Assembly (NCBI GenBank): GCA_021927905.1 | Contig: BLLK01000062.1 | Span: 558,001-622,000 of the forward strand | DNA from: Chaetoceros tenuissimus | Taxonomy: Eukaryota; Bacillariophyta; Thalassiosirophyceae; Chaetocerotales; Chaetocerotaceae | Direction: 5' to 3' | DNA length: 64,000 bases | In this document: positions 32,394-43,229 of the stretch, in pieces | Position numbering within the stretch: the stretch's first letter is position 1 | Layout of the letters: each line of letters begins with the position of its first letter | Made by a program: the position numbers and the translations under genes | The notes under the pieces: model-generated | Database searches by the model: none | Told to the model about the DNA's origin: nothing | The model's input: only the letters and a program-made list of their open reading frames with translations

Positions 32394-32850
32394 GGATCAA
32401 ATAGGGTTAGAGACATAGTCTTTCGTTGGTATCTAGTGTAGCTGTGGAGTTATTGCTAGAGTGTTGCACTTCCTTTTCTCATTTTTCTATTGTGGTAGCT
32501 TCATTTTTCTTCAACGGCCAAGGTTCGCAAAATTACGAAATGTCGAGCTTTGTGTGTCTTTTCCACAACATACCAAGTATATACATACGTATGCTATTTT
32601 TACATAGATTGACATCATCCTATGACAAAATGGTATCTACTTGAATTATACGACCAAGCTTGTTTCCAACTTGTTCCAGCGTTCCAGCTTCCATATAATT
32701 TTTCATGTTCCACATCAACAGCAACAACATCAGAACAATTTGAAATTGGAACAGTTCCGGAACAATTCCAATAGTTCGTGAGATACCTACTGAATAGCTG
32801 CATCAAACACATTTCACATAAATTTCATACACACAAAATCTTGCAACGAA
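32394..32850. promoter_or_regulatory. divergent promoter region, FkbM copy 1 and TPM-RING gene
   Basis: About 460 bp between divergent starts, with short palindrome-like runs around GGAACAGTTCCGGAACAATTCC (about 32748-32770). No known site recognised. Confidence 0.5.
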
Positions 32851-34254
32851 ATGTACCGACCATCGACAGTCTCCCTTCTCTTCCTTCTCCTCACATTCAC
32901 ACAAACAATAGTTTCACATGCAGCAGTTACCACCTCTCGCAAACCAGTAACGTACTACAATGTCGAAACATTATCCCAAGCATGTCCAAACATACAAGAA
33001 AACAGAATATGTGATCCAGACCAGATACTATCTCCCGATACTTCTACAACAGATATATCAGCAGCATTACATCAACTCGAAACCAATCATCCACTTACAT
33101 GCAATCAAGGCACTACAATCTCAGATACACAAATGGCAATCGTCATCGTCAATCGAATAGATATGAATGGAAAAAACCATTACGATGATGAGTATAAAAT
33201 ACGATCCGCTAGACATTTAGCAATGGCACATCATGATCAGTGGGGAGTGGGCAATACATCCTGTGGTGGTAGTGGACTTTTATTATTACTTTCCATCCAA
33301 GATCGTGTTGCTTATATCTCTGCAAGTCCGGGTATGATGAAAGTCATGACATCTAACAGAATTGATGCTGTGATAAATGATATGAAACCTTATTTACGAT
33401 CAGAAGAATACAATCAAGCTATAGTCCAAGCTATTCATATCATTGAATCCTATATTGATCGTGGACCACCATCATTTTTTGAACGAAATGCAGGATTAAT
33501 CATCATTGGTTCAATTGCATCAGCTTTTGTATTTTGTGCATGGTCGAGTGAACGAAAAAGAAAAGAGTATGTCAAAGTTCAAACAGAATTGAATAAATTG
33601 GATCAAGCCAAGGCTTTGTCGCTTATGGGACAATACAAATGTACATCCTGTCCCATTTGTTTTCATGATTTTGAACAAGTTCAGAATGATTTCAAGGAGA
33701 AGGAAAGTCCTCCTACTTCTTCCAATTGTTTCTTGGGATGTGATGATGAACCAATTCAATTACTAAGATGTGGTCATGCGTTTTGTCAAACATGTTTTCA
33801 AGATTGGACCAAGAGTGGGTCTAGGAATATTCATCAATGTCCAGTTTGCAAACAAGATATTGGACAACGTGCATCTAGTACTTTTGGTTCAGCGCCACCT
33901 TTGGATCCAAGATCTAGAGGACCGGTTGAAATTCAACCTTTGGTCTTTTTGCAGAATGATTTGTACAACCAACCGAGTTATAGGAATGATGATTATGGAC
34001 GTTATAGAATGGAAAGGAATTTTCGGATTCATAGATTGCATCATCGATATCCGAGATTTGTGAATCAAGGCTTGTTACATAGATGGACGGATGATGGCTA
34101 CGATGGAAACTTGGCGGAGGATCAAACGTTTGTCAATATGAGACCTCCTGAACCGAGTACTGAAGGACATCATTCTGGGAACAGTGGAGGACGAAGTAGC
34201 TTTAGTTCCTTTGGTGGTGGCAGCAGTGGTGGAGGTGGTGGTGGGACATGGTAG
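32851..34254 (+). CDS. TPM-domain membrane protein with cytosolic RING finger
   Basis: A 467-aa single-exon protein. Signal peptide at residues 1-26 (LLFLLLTFTQTIVSHAA), a TPM (TLP18.3/Psb32/MOLO-1) domain at about 85-205 (MAIVIVNRID, GSGLLLLLSIQDRVAYIS), a membrane segment at about 214-233 (LIIIGSIASAFVFCAW) followed by basic residues, then a RING (CPICFHDF ... CGHAFCQTC ... CPVCKQDIG) and a Gly/Ser-rich tail ending GGGGGGTW, the tail type seen in many TPM proteins. The order puts the TPM domain in the lumen or outside and the RING in the cytosol. This suggests a membrane ubiquitin ligase; substrate unknown. The RING has a long insert between its first cysteine pair and the CGH. Confidence 0.85.
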   Translation: MYRPSTVSLLFLLLTFTQTIVSHAAVTTSRKPVTYYNVETLSQACPNIQENRICDPDQILSPDTSTTDISAALHQLETNHPLTCNQGTTISDTQMAIVIVNRIDMNGKNHYDDEYKIRSARHLAMAHHDQWGVGNTSCGGSGLLLLLSIQDRVAYISASPGMMKVMTSNRIDAVINDMKPYLRSEEYNQAIVQAIHIIESYIDRGPPSFFERNAGLIIIGSIASAFVFCAWSSERKRKEYVKVQTELNKLDQAKALSLMGQYKCTSCPICFHDFEQVQNDFKEKESPPTSSNCFLGCDDEPIQLLRCGHAFCQTCFQDWTKSGSRNIHQCPVCKQDIGQRASSTFGSAPPLDPRSRGPVEIQPLVFLQNDLYNQPSYRNDDYGRYRMERNFRIHRLHHRYPRFVNQGLLHRWTDDGYDGNLAEDQTFVNMRPPEPSTEGHHSGNSGGRSSFSSFGGGSSGGGGGGTW

Positions 34255-34469
34255 TCATCGTATAAAATTTTAATTGTAGAAATAAGAAAGTTATTATTGG
34301 CCATTAGCCTAGAACAGGTTTCTAATTGAATGGATCTTTTCTTTCCATTTATTGCTGTTTCACTTTCTTGAAAGAAGTCAAGTCAATAATTATCTAGCTT
34401 ACAATTTACAATACAAATATTGATTTGGTTTCAGTAGTGACTGCCTTTCATAGGCAATCTACTATTTGA

Positions 34470-35594
34470 TCATATATTTGACTCCTTCTTTCTCAATATT
34501 CCAATTGCATTTTCATCCATCTTCATCAAATCATATCCGATTCCTTCTAGATGACTTTGAACATCGTTCCATTTATTAATGCAATTTTTTACCTCAAACA
34601 CTATAAACTTTGGTAAATACTTTGAATCCGGTGATATCCCTAGCACTATGTCACAATCATAGCCTTCTGTATCTATCAGCGTAAGGAATGGCTTCTGGTT
34701 GCTACTAGCTGCAACCCTTTTCTTGTTATTCATAGAATGATCCATTACATCTGCCATGATACCAGAGAAACTTTTTGTTGCCACATTCGTCTCAACGATA
34801 TAATCATCAATGTTTAGACCTCTGTCTGAAAATTCCTTCTTTTGAAGTAAAACCATCTCTTTGCTAAATGATGATATTTGACTTATCCAGTAACGAAATT
34901 TCTTTCCGCTGAGCGAATCAAAGCCCGTCTCTGGATCAATCGTATCTCGTATACTATAAAATACCATATCTTTACTCGTTGTTCCTATCTCATCAGATAC
35001 CACTGCTACATTCATTGATGACATATCACACACATCCTCATATTTCTTCAAATTGTCCACAAGTCGAGCATAGTTTGGTGGCGATGGCTCTACAAACGTC
35101 CAATGAAAACGATCACGATATGTAGATGGAAGATTATCCATCAAACTCACTAAACCACTTGCCATTGGATCATTCGGCTCGAAGCCAACATGTGCTCCAA
35201 TCTGTGTGATTGTGATTTCTGCTTGGTCTTTGGTGAGCATATCAACTGCTTCTTGTACAATGTTCGTGTCGCCATCGCATAGTGCTTTCCATTCTTTGAA
35301 TTGTATAGCTTTGTCGTTGCAAATGATGTGATGCAAAGCAGTGGTATTGATATTAGCGTCTATTGATTTATTAGATGATATGATAGGATCTGTGTCTGTC
35401 GCATGTGTATGATCGAACGTTGTCACAATCTCTGTTGTCACATCATTAGAGATATTTCCTGAAACAGTGCCTAATAGCTTTTGAACTTGAGTTTCATTTG
35501 ATAGCACTAGTAATGAGAAACTCATGAAATAGACGGATAGAAAGAATATTTCCACCCTTTTGCGTTTGCATTCTACATTCATAGCATTCGACAT
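34470..35594 (-). CDS. FkbM-family methyltransferase, type II membrane protein, copy 2
   Basis: A 374-aa paralogue of the protein at 31272-32393. N-terminal basic residues (CKRKRVE) precede a membrane segment (IFFLSVYFMSFSLLVLS). The AdoMet loop ITITQIGAHVG, FVEPSPPNY and the FLTLIDTEGYDCDIVLGI signature are present, so it looks functional. From TDTDPIISSNKSIDAN to DPETGFDS the two copies differ at only a handful of residues; before and after that they are clearly diverged. Met5 (MNVECKRKR) is an alternative start. The two copies lie on either side of the TPM-RING gene. Confidence 0.85.
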   Translation of the reverse strand: MSNAMNVECKRKRVEIFFLSVYFMSFSLLVLSNETQVQKLLGTVSGNISNDVTTEIVTTFDHTHATDTDPIISSNKSIDANINTTALHHIICNDKAIQFKEWKALCDGDTNIVQEAVDMLTKDQAEITITQIGAHVGFEPNDPMASGLVSLMDNLPSTYRDRFHWTFVEPSPPNYARLVDNLKKYEDVCDMSSMNVAVVSDEIGTTSKDMVFYSIRDTIDPETGFDSLSGKKFRYWISQISSFSKEMVLLQKKEFSDRGLNIDDYIVETNVATKSFSGIMADVMDHSMNNKKRVAASSNQKPFLTLIDTEGYDCDIVLGISPDSKYLPKFIVFEVKNCINKWNDVQSHLEGIGYDLMKMDENAIGILRKKESNI

Positions 35595-35939
35595 TTCTTT
35601 GAAGTAAATGGAACTATTTGATCAGTTTCGACCTCTCTCTCATCAAATAGACTGATATAGATGATATGACTCATAACACCTCTACATCCATCTTTTCTCA
35701 CAAAAAATCATAAGCTCAACTGACTAACTTGCTTTTATGTAGAACACAGTGTTCGTTTACAAGATAGAATTGTGGTGCGAAACAAGACAAAGGAAAGAAC
35801 AAAAGTGCGCGAAGTGTTGGCACCATTTCCTTATTCACCGTTAAATAAACGGTATTTCCAAATATTCTTCATCCATTTCATTTTGATTCAAGGACAGTGT
35901 TTATAATATCCGAAACCGTCTTTTACATTTAAAAAAGAA
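35595..35939. other. intergenic, no supported gene
   Basis: Upstream of FkbM copy 2 and downstream of the HECT ligase. AT-rich with no recognised element. Confidence 0.4.
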
Positions 35940-38900
35940 TTATGTTAGTTCAAAACCTGTACCACTCTTGACTGCGTACAATAGTCGGTCTTTTAGAACC
36001 TTCTCAGATGAGTAAGTTGGAAGCTTCAGTATATTAAAGCACGTCGAAGCTGTGGGTAATTTCTCAGAGTCTGATGAAATAGAGACACGCTGAATTGTAA
36101 AAGGGGGGTTCATACTACCAAAGCCCAATGGTGGTGGTCTCTCACAAGATGTTACAAAGCGCAATAGGTCAGCGCGTTGCTGGTCTGTAAAAGATGAAAG
36201 TACTTTCCAAAACCTGCGAATATTTGGATCAAGAATTGTCTACACGAAAAGAAAGAAGTGAGCTTTAGTAAAGAACATCTCGGATTCTTTGAAATTGTGG
36301 GATTCTGCACTCACATATCCTCCAGTGAGCCTTGTATTTGCTTTCATATCGTCGACATCAATCTTTCCATTGGTAGGTCCCGAAATAACCACTTGAAGCT
36401 CAGGTTCGTTGAATATTTGTAACCATTTTTTATCAATGACATCCCACAAACCTCTGCGAAAAGCTTCTGATTGTTCCTTTACACTATCGCAAACGTAATG
36501 TTTCGCGACTAGTCCGATATAACGGTGTTTATTCAGATCAGTAACATCTTTCTCTAGTCCATTAGGTATCAAGGGTATGGGTGTCTTCTTTCCAAATTCT
36601 TCTTTGGTGACAGAGAAGGTGAGGCAAAGATCCTCAGCATTACCTTCATATGTCTTTAGAAACATGAGGTTATTGTATAAAGTTCGATCCATAGTTGATA
36701 GGTCTGGAAGCATATGAAGAAAATTGTAGTCTCCTCTCAAAAAGGAAAGGAAGAAGTGTGCAAATTGAGGCTGAATGGTAATATTTTCGTAGATTGCTTT
36801 GCCTGATTGAGGATACAAATTGTCGTCAGTACCGACCTTTTTACCTACATCTTTGTTTATAATGACAAAAGGAAAATACAAACTCCAAATCGCACTTACC
36901 TAGGATCCTACCTAAGAACTCAAACAAAACTATGCTATCGCCGCCATGCGCTGCTCTGGAGCTTGGGTTTGGGTACAGTAGCCCATCTATCACGAAATTG
37001 ATTATAGATTAGATTCGATCTTATACTGAATACAAAAGATACTAGAATGCGATTACTCCTTACCTTGAGTTTCCGCAAATAAAGCCCAATTCGGGTCAAA
37101 TGACTGTGTACTTAAATCTGTCCAAAACTCTTTGAATAAACCTCCTGCATCCAGTCCTACAAGAGTCAAATTGTGCTTTCGTGAGTCAAAAGCATGGTCC
37201 AGAATAGAGTATTAAACGTGAAAGGAATGAACTCACCAGCTTCCGTTGCACCTGCAGCATTTACGTACTGCACAATCAACCTTCTTCTGAGATTACTGCC
37301 AAGTTTGTTCAAATGATTCAGACCGTCTTCAAGAACTCTACCTCTCATGATGTGAACATGAATACCTGGTCTAAAGCTATGTCCATCGTTTCGACCTTGG
37401 ATATCTTCTCTGTGAATGTTTGGTATATAAATAAGAGTTGGTTGTCTAAAAAAAAATCAAAAGGAAAATCATCGTGTCCATCAGTATATGACTCACCTAT
37501 TTGTGGTGGTTATCCGTTCAAATAGCTTCAGGCGTCGCTTAAAAGACACAAGGTATGGGCTTACTCTCAACACCGGCTCTTTTAGTAAAGCTGTATAATC
37601 ATCATAACTTTTACATCGGCGAATCTGATCTTCCAAAAGATCATTGATAATCCAATGCTTTGGTGCACAGAGTGCGCGTCTACTGGATCTATCATATAAA
37701 TCTCTCATGATTTTGGAAGAATAACCAAAAAGTGCAAGTCCAAAGTGAGTTGGCTCCTTCCCCTGTGATAAATCGAGACAGCAAGCTCTATAGATAAGCC
37801 CCTTCAGTAACAAAATACATCGTCGAAGGTGATGAATTGGTAAAGGGGTTTGCATTTCATGAAGCTCAATGTCGTCTGTGACAATCAAGCTATGTGAAAG
37901 TGAAGCAAGCATCAGCAGTAGAACAGCAGATCCGATTTCGTCCTCAAAAGAAATTCTTCCATTTTTAATTTTTACTGTGAGTTGCCGAGAACCCACAGGG
38001 ATTGAACACTGCTTTGTATCCGTCAGACCATGCAAATCTTTGATGACATTTGATCTTGATTGAATGATCCCCCAAGATGAAGAAAGGAAAGGAGTTGAAA
38101 AGCTTAGTACATTCAATAATGGGATAACGATAGGATCTGCACTTTCCGATATGATCTTTTGAAGTTTGGTTGTACTTGATGACGTGTACAAATTGATGAC
38201 CTCACGACCACCTCCGCCCCACCTTGATATAATTATGGAATAAGCTCTGGTCAGAGCAAAGAATAATTTGACTTGGCTCTCAATATCTTGCGTTTCGGTT
38301 TTCTTTAATCTATCACCAGGTTTAGGGATATCATCATGTTGTCCACTTGCTAACTCTCGAGACAACGAGGATGTATTCATCAGCGCCCCTTTGCCTGATT
38401 TATTGCTATCTTTGCGTTTCTCTTTCCCTGTAAATATATTCTTTAGATTCTTTGCCCACTTGCTCTTTTGCCAAAAGTTCGTAGTCCTGTCAATGCTTGC
38501 TTCTTTCGCTGCCAATGCAGTGGCCGATTGAGTCTTGATTGAAGCTAATTCTTCTTCCATTTTTATATCTTTACTGTCCTTCTTTTTCAGAATGTTATCG
38601 GTTCCGAGAACCTCCTTATTACATGCGATTCGAAATATCTCACGAACAAATGATTCAGATGTGAAAATCTTGCACTGATCTCGAACTACATTAGACAAAA
38701 CAATTGGAGACAGAACCGATCCTTTCTTTAACCAACCCATCTCTGAATCACGGGAGCTAAATGCTGCACGGGGAACAGCATCAACCACAATAGACATGAA
38801 ATTGAAATACAATGTAGCAGCTGGAAAATGAAGGATTCGTTAGATTGCAAACAAAATAATATCATCAAAGGTTTCATGCTCTCTCAAACATACCTTTGTA

Positions 38901-40334
38901 CTCAAATAAAGATTTATTGCTTCCATTCAATACTGGGCATGATACACCCAACTGTACAAAGTTCGCACACATACTCAGCACTGGTTGACTAGGACAGATA
39001 GTAAGGGTCGTGTCATCCATGGCCAATACACTCGATAATGAATGTAATTCATTTGAATGATAATCCATAAAGGCAGAAATATATTCAAGGAACAATGGCA
39101 TCCCGCCCTTCTTCTCACTTCCAAGTAGATCATCAATTAGTTTCTTCTCCATTTTCCATGTCAGGATAGGGACGGTAAAAATCTCTTTTACAATTCTACT
39201 CTTTAGAATCAAATCATTTTCATGCTTGGCAATTTTCATCAGTAAAGCAAAGAACGCACTAGATCGCAATCGTTCATGTTGTGGAATACAATTCCTCCTT
39301 TCACGATCTGCACTTGGCGGTATCACATTAACCTTTTGACCTGATGGAAAGAGTAGCAATGATCGCAACAACTGTATCAAATCGAAAAATCCCAAAGACA
39401 ATGGTCTTCTACCCAACACAATTGGTTTCTGCCTCACTTCTTGTTTGAACAAATACTGTTTGCAAAACTGCACTACATTCTCGCTTACAGACTCCTCTCC
39501 TATTCCTACAATGTCTCCTATAAAATCCAACAAAACAGCCGCTTGTGTATCTGTTGCTAGAAAAGCACCACTACTCTTTTTCACAGCAATCAAACATAAA
39601 ACAAGACGAATTAACTTTAGAAATTTGTTCTGTCCCTGCTTCGATTCCATCCATACAATTGCTGGGTCTAAATGATCATCTTGTGAATGTAATCCAGGCA
39701 ATATTGCATATTGAATCAAGACGACCAACAAATTGACATGACGATTGGTAATCATGGGAGATATTTTGGAATAATATCGCTTCTCCGAAACATGCTGATC
39801 TGAAATTAAACTAGGTACCGACTGATATCTGGCTGTTGTATGAGTAATGTATAATAATTGATTGAGCATGGTATTGGTCAAAGCAGGTGGTGGACAATAT
39901 CTCTTTTGTGTCTTTTGTGATATAATCTTTGATAGAGTTTGAAGATCCATCAATCGTTTTTCGAGAATATCTGTTTGTTCGTGAACAAGTTTCTGAGTGG
40001 ATCTATAAGATCTTCGAAATGCTTGAAGAACTGTGGCTGACCTATGAAGTAATTTTGCATCGTTGCGCAGTTTTCGCTGTTGCAAAGCAATTTCCACTGC
40101 TGAGGATGACTTGTTGGATGATGATGATGCTGCCGCCTCCTTTTTCAAACTGTCAATATCTATTTCTGCAGACGTAGCCTTTGTATTTGGTGCCTCTATA
40201 TTTCCATTTTCCAGTTCATTCTTTTGTTTTTCCTGTTCTTTCTTTCGACGTTCCTCCTTCAACTTTTGTCTTCGAAGTTTTGCTTGTTCTTGTCTCTTTT
40301 TTGACGCATTTCCCTTTAGCTCGTCAGCAAACAT
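35940..40334 (-). CDS. HECT-type E3 ubiquitin ligase, UBE3B/UBE3C-like, seven exons
   Basis: Exons: 40334-38894, 38820-37497, 37445-37237, 37156-37064, 36986-36900, 36802-36315 and 36239-35940. All joins keep frame with GT-AG introns (51-92 nt) and give 1313 aa. The N-terminus is a Lys/Glu-rich helix (KRQEQAKLRRQKLKEERRKK) followed by an IQ-like motif (TVLQAFRRSYRSTQK), as in UBE3B/C. The HECT domain fills about residues 930-1313: GLDAGGLFKEFWTDLS, LLYPNPSS, LFEFLGRILGKAIYE, NRLTGGY-like ANTRLTGGY and the catalytic LPTASTCFN (Cys1281). It transfers ubiquitin from a thioester on that Cys. The first two exons hold 70% of the protein; the HECT region is split into small exons. The sequence 50 bp before its start is shared with LRR genes (see duplication at 40383). 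Confidence 0.95.
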
Positions 40335-41028
40335 GGTGAGAGATGTTGACTGTCGTGTAGCTAATGATGAAAGGTTCTAGTAGCTTATATATTATACTCC
40401 TAAAGGTAATGAAGGTGACAGATACCTTTCATCATTATAAAACGTGTCAAAAATGAAGCAAAAAAAGATCTTTGTGTTCTGTGTTCGCTGCATATGCCGG
40501 TAATTTAACGTCCCAAATTCATCTTATAATATGAAAAATATGTATGGTATTCTTCTTCTTTCTAACTTTTCACCAAGCTGCAGTATATATTGGAAGATGA
40601 CGGTCAACAGTATTGAAATATATATTATTCAGATTACAGAAAAGACTTCAAATAGACATGATAAGATTTATATCTTTATCAAGATAGTCGGCCCACTTTG
40701 AAACTGCGGCCTCTATCTATTGTCCAATCTTGTACACCACTATTGCGTTATCAGAACGGAGGTGAAAGGTTCGAGTATATTTTATGCTTGTAGAAAATGG
40801 CCATATATACGAGTAGAATGGTAACTTGTCCATATGGAATTGCTCAGAGAATGGATTGTCGTATCAGATGAATGTAAGGCTACTTCATTTTATGTAAATA
40901 TATTCTTCACTTTCGGTGTTTCAATATCAGATTCTAGACACAATACATTTGAAATATAAAGATGGAAATAAGTACAACCATTAGTTTTACTTTCAACCTA
41001 TAGAGTAGTCGAGTCGACGAAACCAAGC
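40335..41028. other. intergenic; homologous to 41857-42320
   Basis: From about 40383 this region aligns with 41857-42215 (GAAGGTGACAGATACC, TTCTGTGTTCGCTGCAT, GCCGGTAATTTAACG). It is the 3' flank of LRR copy 5 and at the same time the 5' flank of the HECT ligase. Confidence 0.7.
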
Positions 41029-41829
41029 TCAGCTCACTATTTCACCCATCATATCTAGAATGTAGCGCTTCAGAATCTTTTGCTCTTCAATTTCTGCAAA
41101 TGGATTTTCTGAAAGGTATTGCGACGGTGTAACTCCAACACTATCTGGTTTCTTGAAAGCTTTTACACCTTGTCTTGAGATTATATTATAAATGACTTCC
41201 TCTAATGGGTTAAAAGAGGAACAAGCTCGATGCAGAGCGAATTCATCACCTTGAAGTCTGTTCTTGATCCATGTATTGACATCTTCATGGTTCGTATAAT
41301 TACCACGCCCATCAGTAGGGAAAGAAGAAGCTCTGATCAATGCCGTATTTGCACCAATGACATATTCACCAAGTTGAGTGGTTTGAGAAACACTCAAAAT
41401 GATCAACTTGTAACAACCATAAAATACATAATCATGAATGTCTGTACAGGATGGTGGAATAAATATGGAAGTCAGAGATGTACAGAACCCAAATGCCCAC
41501 CTTTCAATATATTCCAGATTTGTTGAAAGTCGAACGTATGCAAGACTGTCGCAATACATGAAAGCGTGATATTCAATTCTTCTGACTGTATCAGCCATGA
41601 TTACCTTCTGCACATTGCTACATTTATCGAAAGTACATTTTGGAATCACCTCTACTCCAGGAAGTACCATGATGACTTGCCATGTTTGTCTCTCTTCCCA
41701 ATTGTAGATTAGATGCCCTCCATTCTCTTCATCCCACAGTCTCTCCCCATTCCAAAAGAGAGTCTTCTTTCCTTTGTAATTCCGTACCCCCAATATGAAC
41801 CTTTGCCAATCTTCTGTCTGAACCCTCAT
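41029..41829 (-). CDS. BspA-type leucine-rich repeat (LRR_5) protein, copy 5
   Basis: A 266-aa single-exon protein of a distinct subgroup: N-terminus MRVQTEDWQRF with KKTLFWNGE, then VLPGVEVIPKCTF and five LRR_5 units (FANTV of the other copies is MADTV here), and the C-terminal FALHRACSSFNPLEE and TPSQYLSENPFAEIEEQ blocks ending ILDMMGEIVS. No signal peptide. The frame is intact. Its nearest relative is the neighbouring disrupted copy at 42321-47444; the relic at 17021 is of the same subgroup. Confidence 0.9.
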   Translation of the reverse strand: MRVQTEDWQRFILGVRNYKGKKTLFWNGERLWDEENGGHLIYNWEERQTWQVIMVLPGVEVIPKCTFDKCSNVQKVIMADTVRRIEYHAFMYCDSLAYVRLSTNLEYIERWAFGFCTSLTSIFIPPSCTDIHDYVFYGCYKLIILSVSQTTQLGEYVIGANTALIRASSFPTDGRGNYTNHEDVNTWIKNRLQGDEFALHRACSSFNPLEEVIYNIISRQGVKAFKKPDSVGVTPSQYLSENPFAEIEEQKILKRYILDMMGEIVS

Positions 41830-42320
41830 GTTGATTAAGAGCAGTACAGTATACCTTGTAATATTATATTCCTAAAAGATTATGAAGGTGACAGATACCT
41901 TTTACAACATGTCACATGTCAAAATGAAGCAAAGATCTCTTAGTGTTCTGTGTTCGCTGCATTTGCCGGTAATTTAACGCTCCATCCTCTTCTCATGAAA
42001 TAAAAAAATGAGATAGAGTCTTACTTCCTTCGAACTTTTTACTGAGCTGCAGTGTTCCTTTGGAATATGATCAACAGTGTTGAAAAGTTTTCTTTGAACA
42101 TTATAACAACGACTTCAAAAAGACATAAAAGATATGTATCTATACTTCAAGAAGGTTGGTCCAATGTAACTACGGCATCTCCTTTATTTGGTGATCAGAT
42201 AACAAAGGTGAAAGGTTCAAGTAACTGTCGAAATCTAAAACATGGAAATAATAAAATCATTTAGTTTTACGTTATTTCAAGCTATAGACTAGTCGAGTTG
42301 ATAGAATCTAGAATCGACTT
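41830..42320. other. intergenic; duplicate of 40383-41028
   Basis: Promoter side of LRR copy 5 and 3' flank of LRR copy 6. Homologous to 40383-40775 and 40960-41028. No gene seen. Confidence 0.6.
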
Positions 42321-43007
42321 TTAACCCACTATTTCACCCATCATATCTAGAATGTAGCGCTTCAGAATCTTTTGCTCTTCAATTTCTGCAAATGGATTTT
42401 CTGAAAGATATTGCGACGGTGTAACTCCAACACTATCTGGTTCCTTGAAAGCTTTTAGACCTTGTGTTTTGACAATCCCAAAAATACTTTCCTCTAATGG
42501 ATTGTATGAGGAGCAAGCTCGATGTAGAGCATATTCATCACCTTGAAGTCTGTTTTTGATCCAATGATGGACTTCTTCTTCATTTTCATAATCACCAAAT
42601 CTACAAGTAGGAAATGAAGAAGCTTCAATCAATGCCGTAGCTGCAATGACATTATAATCAAGTTGTGTGTGTGTAGGAACACTCAAGATGATCAATTCTT
42701 TGCAATCTGCCAATGCATATTCACGAATCTCTCTACAAGATGGCGGAATGAAGATTGAAGTCAGAGAATAACAGAACCTGAATGCAAATGCTCCAATGTA
42801 TTCAAGATTTCTGGAAAGTTGAATGTATACAAGACTCCTGCAGCAATAGAAAGCCCTTTCTTCAATTCTTTTCACAGTATCAGCCATAATGATAGTCTTT
42901 ACATTCCTACATGTCGAGAAAGTGTATGCAGGAATCACTTCCACTCCAGGTAATACCATGATGGCTTCCCAAGACCACATGTCTTCTCTACTGTAACCAA
43001 GAGGCTC

Positions 43008-43184
43008 TGTTGAAGGGCACAGTTTAGATTGGAAAGTAGTATTAGATTAGAATATAACTAAAGATGAGGTAGAGGAGAACAGACTTGTGTTTCAGCGACT
43101 CTGTCCAACGTTCACAAGATCAAATTGATGGTCAAGAATGAAGTAGTCATATCTTCCCCAAACATACAGGGATACCGTATGACA
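43008..43184 (-). repeat. Copia 3' LTR (177 bp)
   Basis: Same sequence as 47167-47343 as far as I can read, with TG/CA ends. A purine-rich tract (AGAGGGAG on the minus strand) abuts it on the inside. Confidence 0.95.
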
Positions 43185-43229
43185 CTCCCTCTGAAGTTCT
43201 GATTTCTTCAGATTTGATTATCAATTTCA

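Larger units (their letters stand above)
40383..43007. repeat. tandem duplication of LRR gene plus flank (~1.5 kb unit)
   Basis: Unit A (about 40383-41856) and unit B (about 41857 to the Copia insertion) each hold an intergenic segment and an LRR_5 gene. Matching landmarks: GAAGGTGACAGATACC at 40412 and 41883, and CACTATTTCACCCATCATATCTAG just before each LRR stop. Divergence is substantial in the flank, lower in the genes. Confidence 0.8.
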
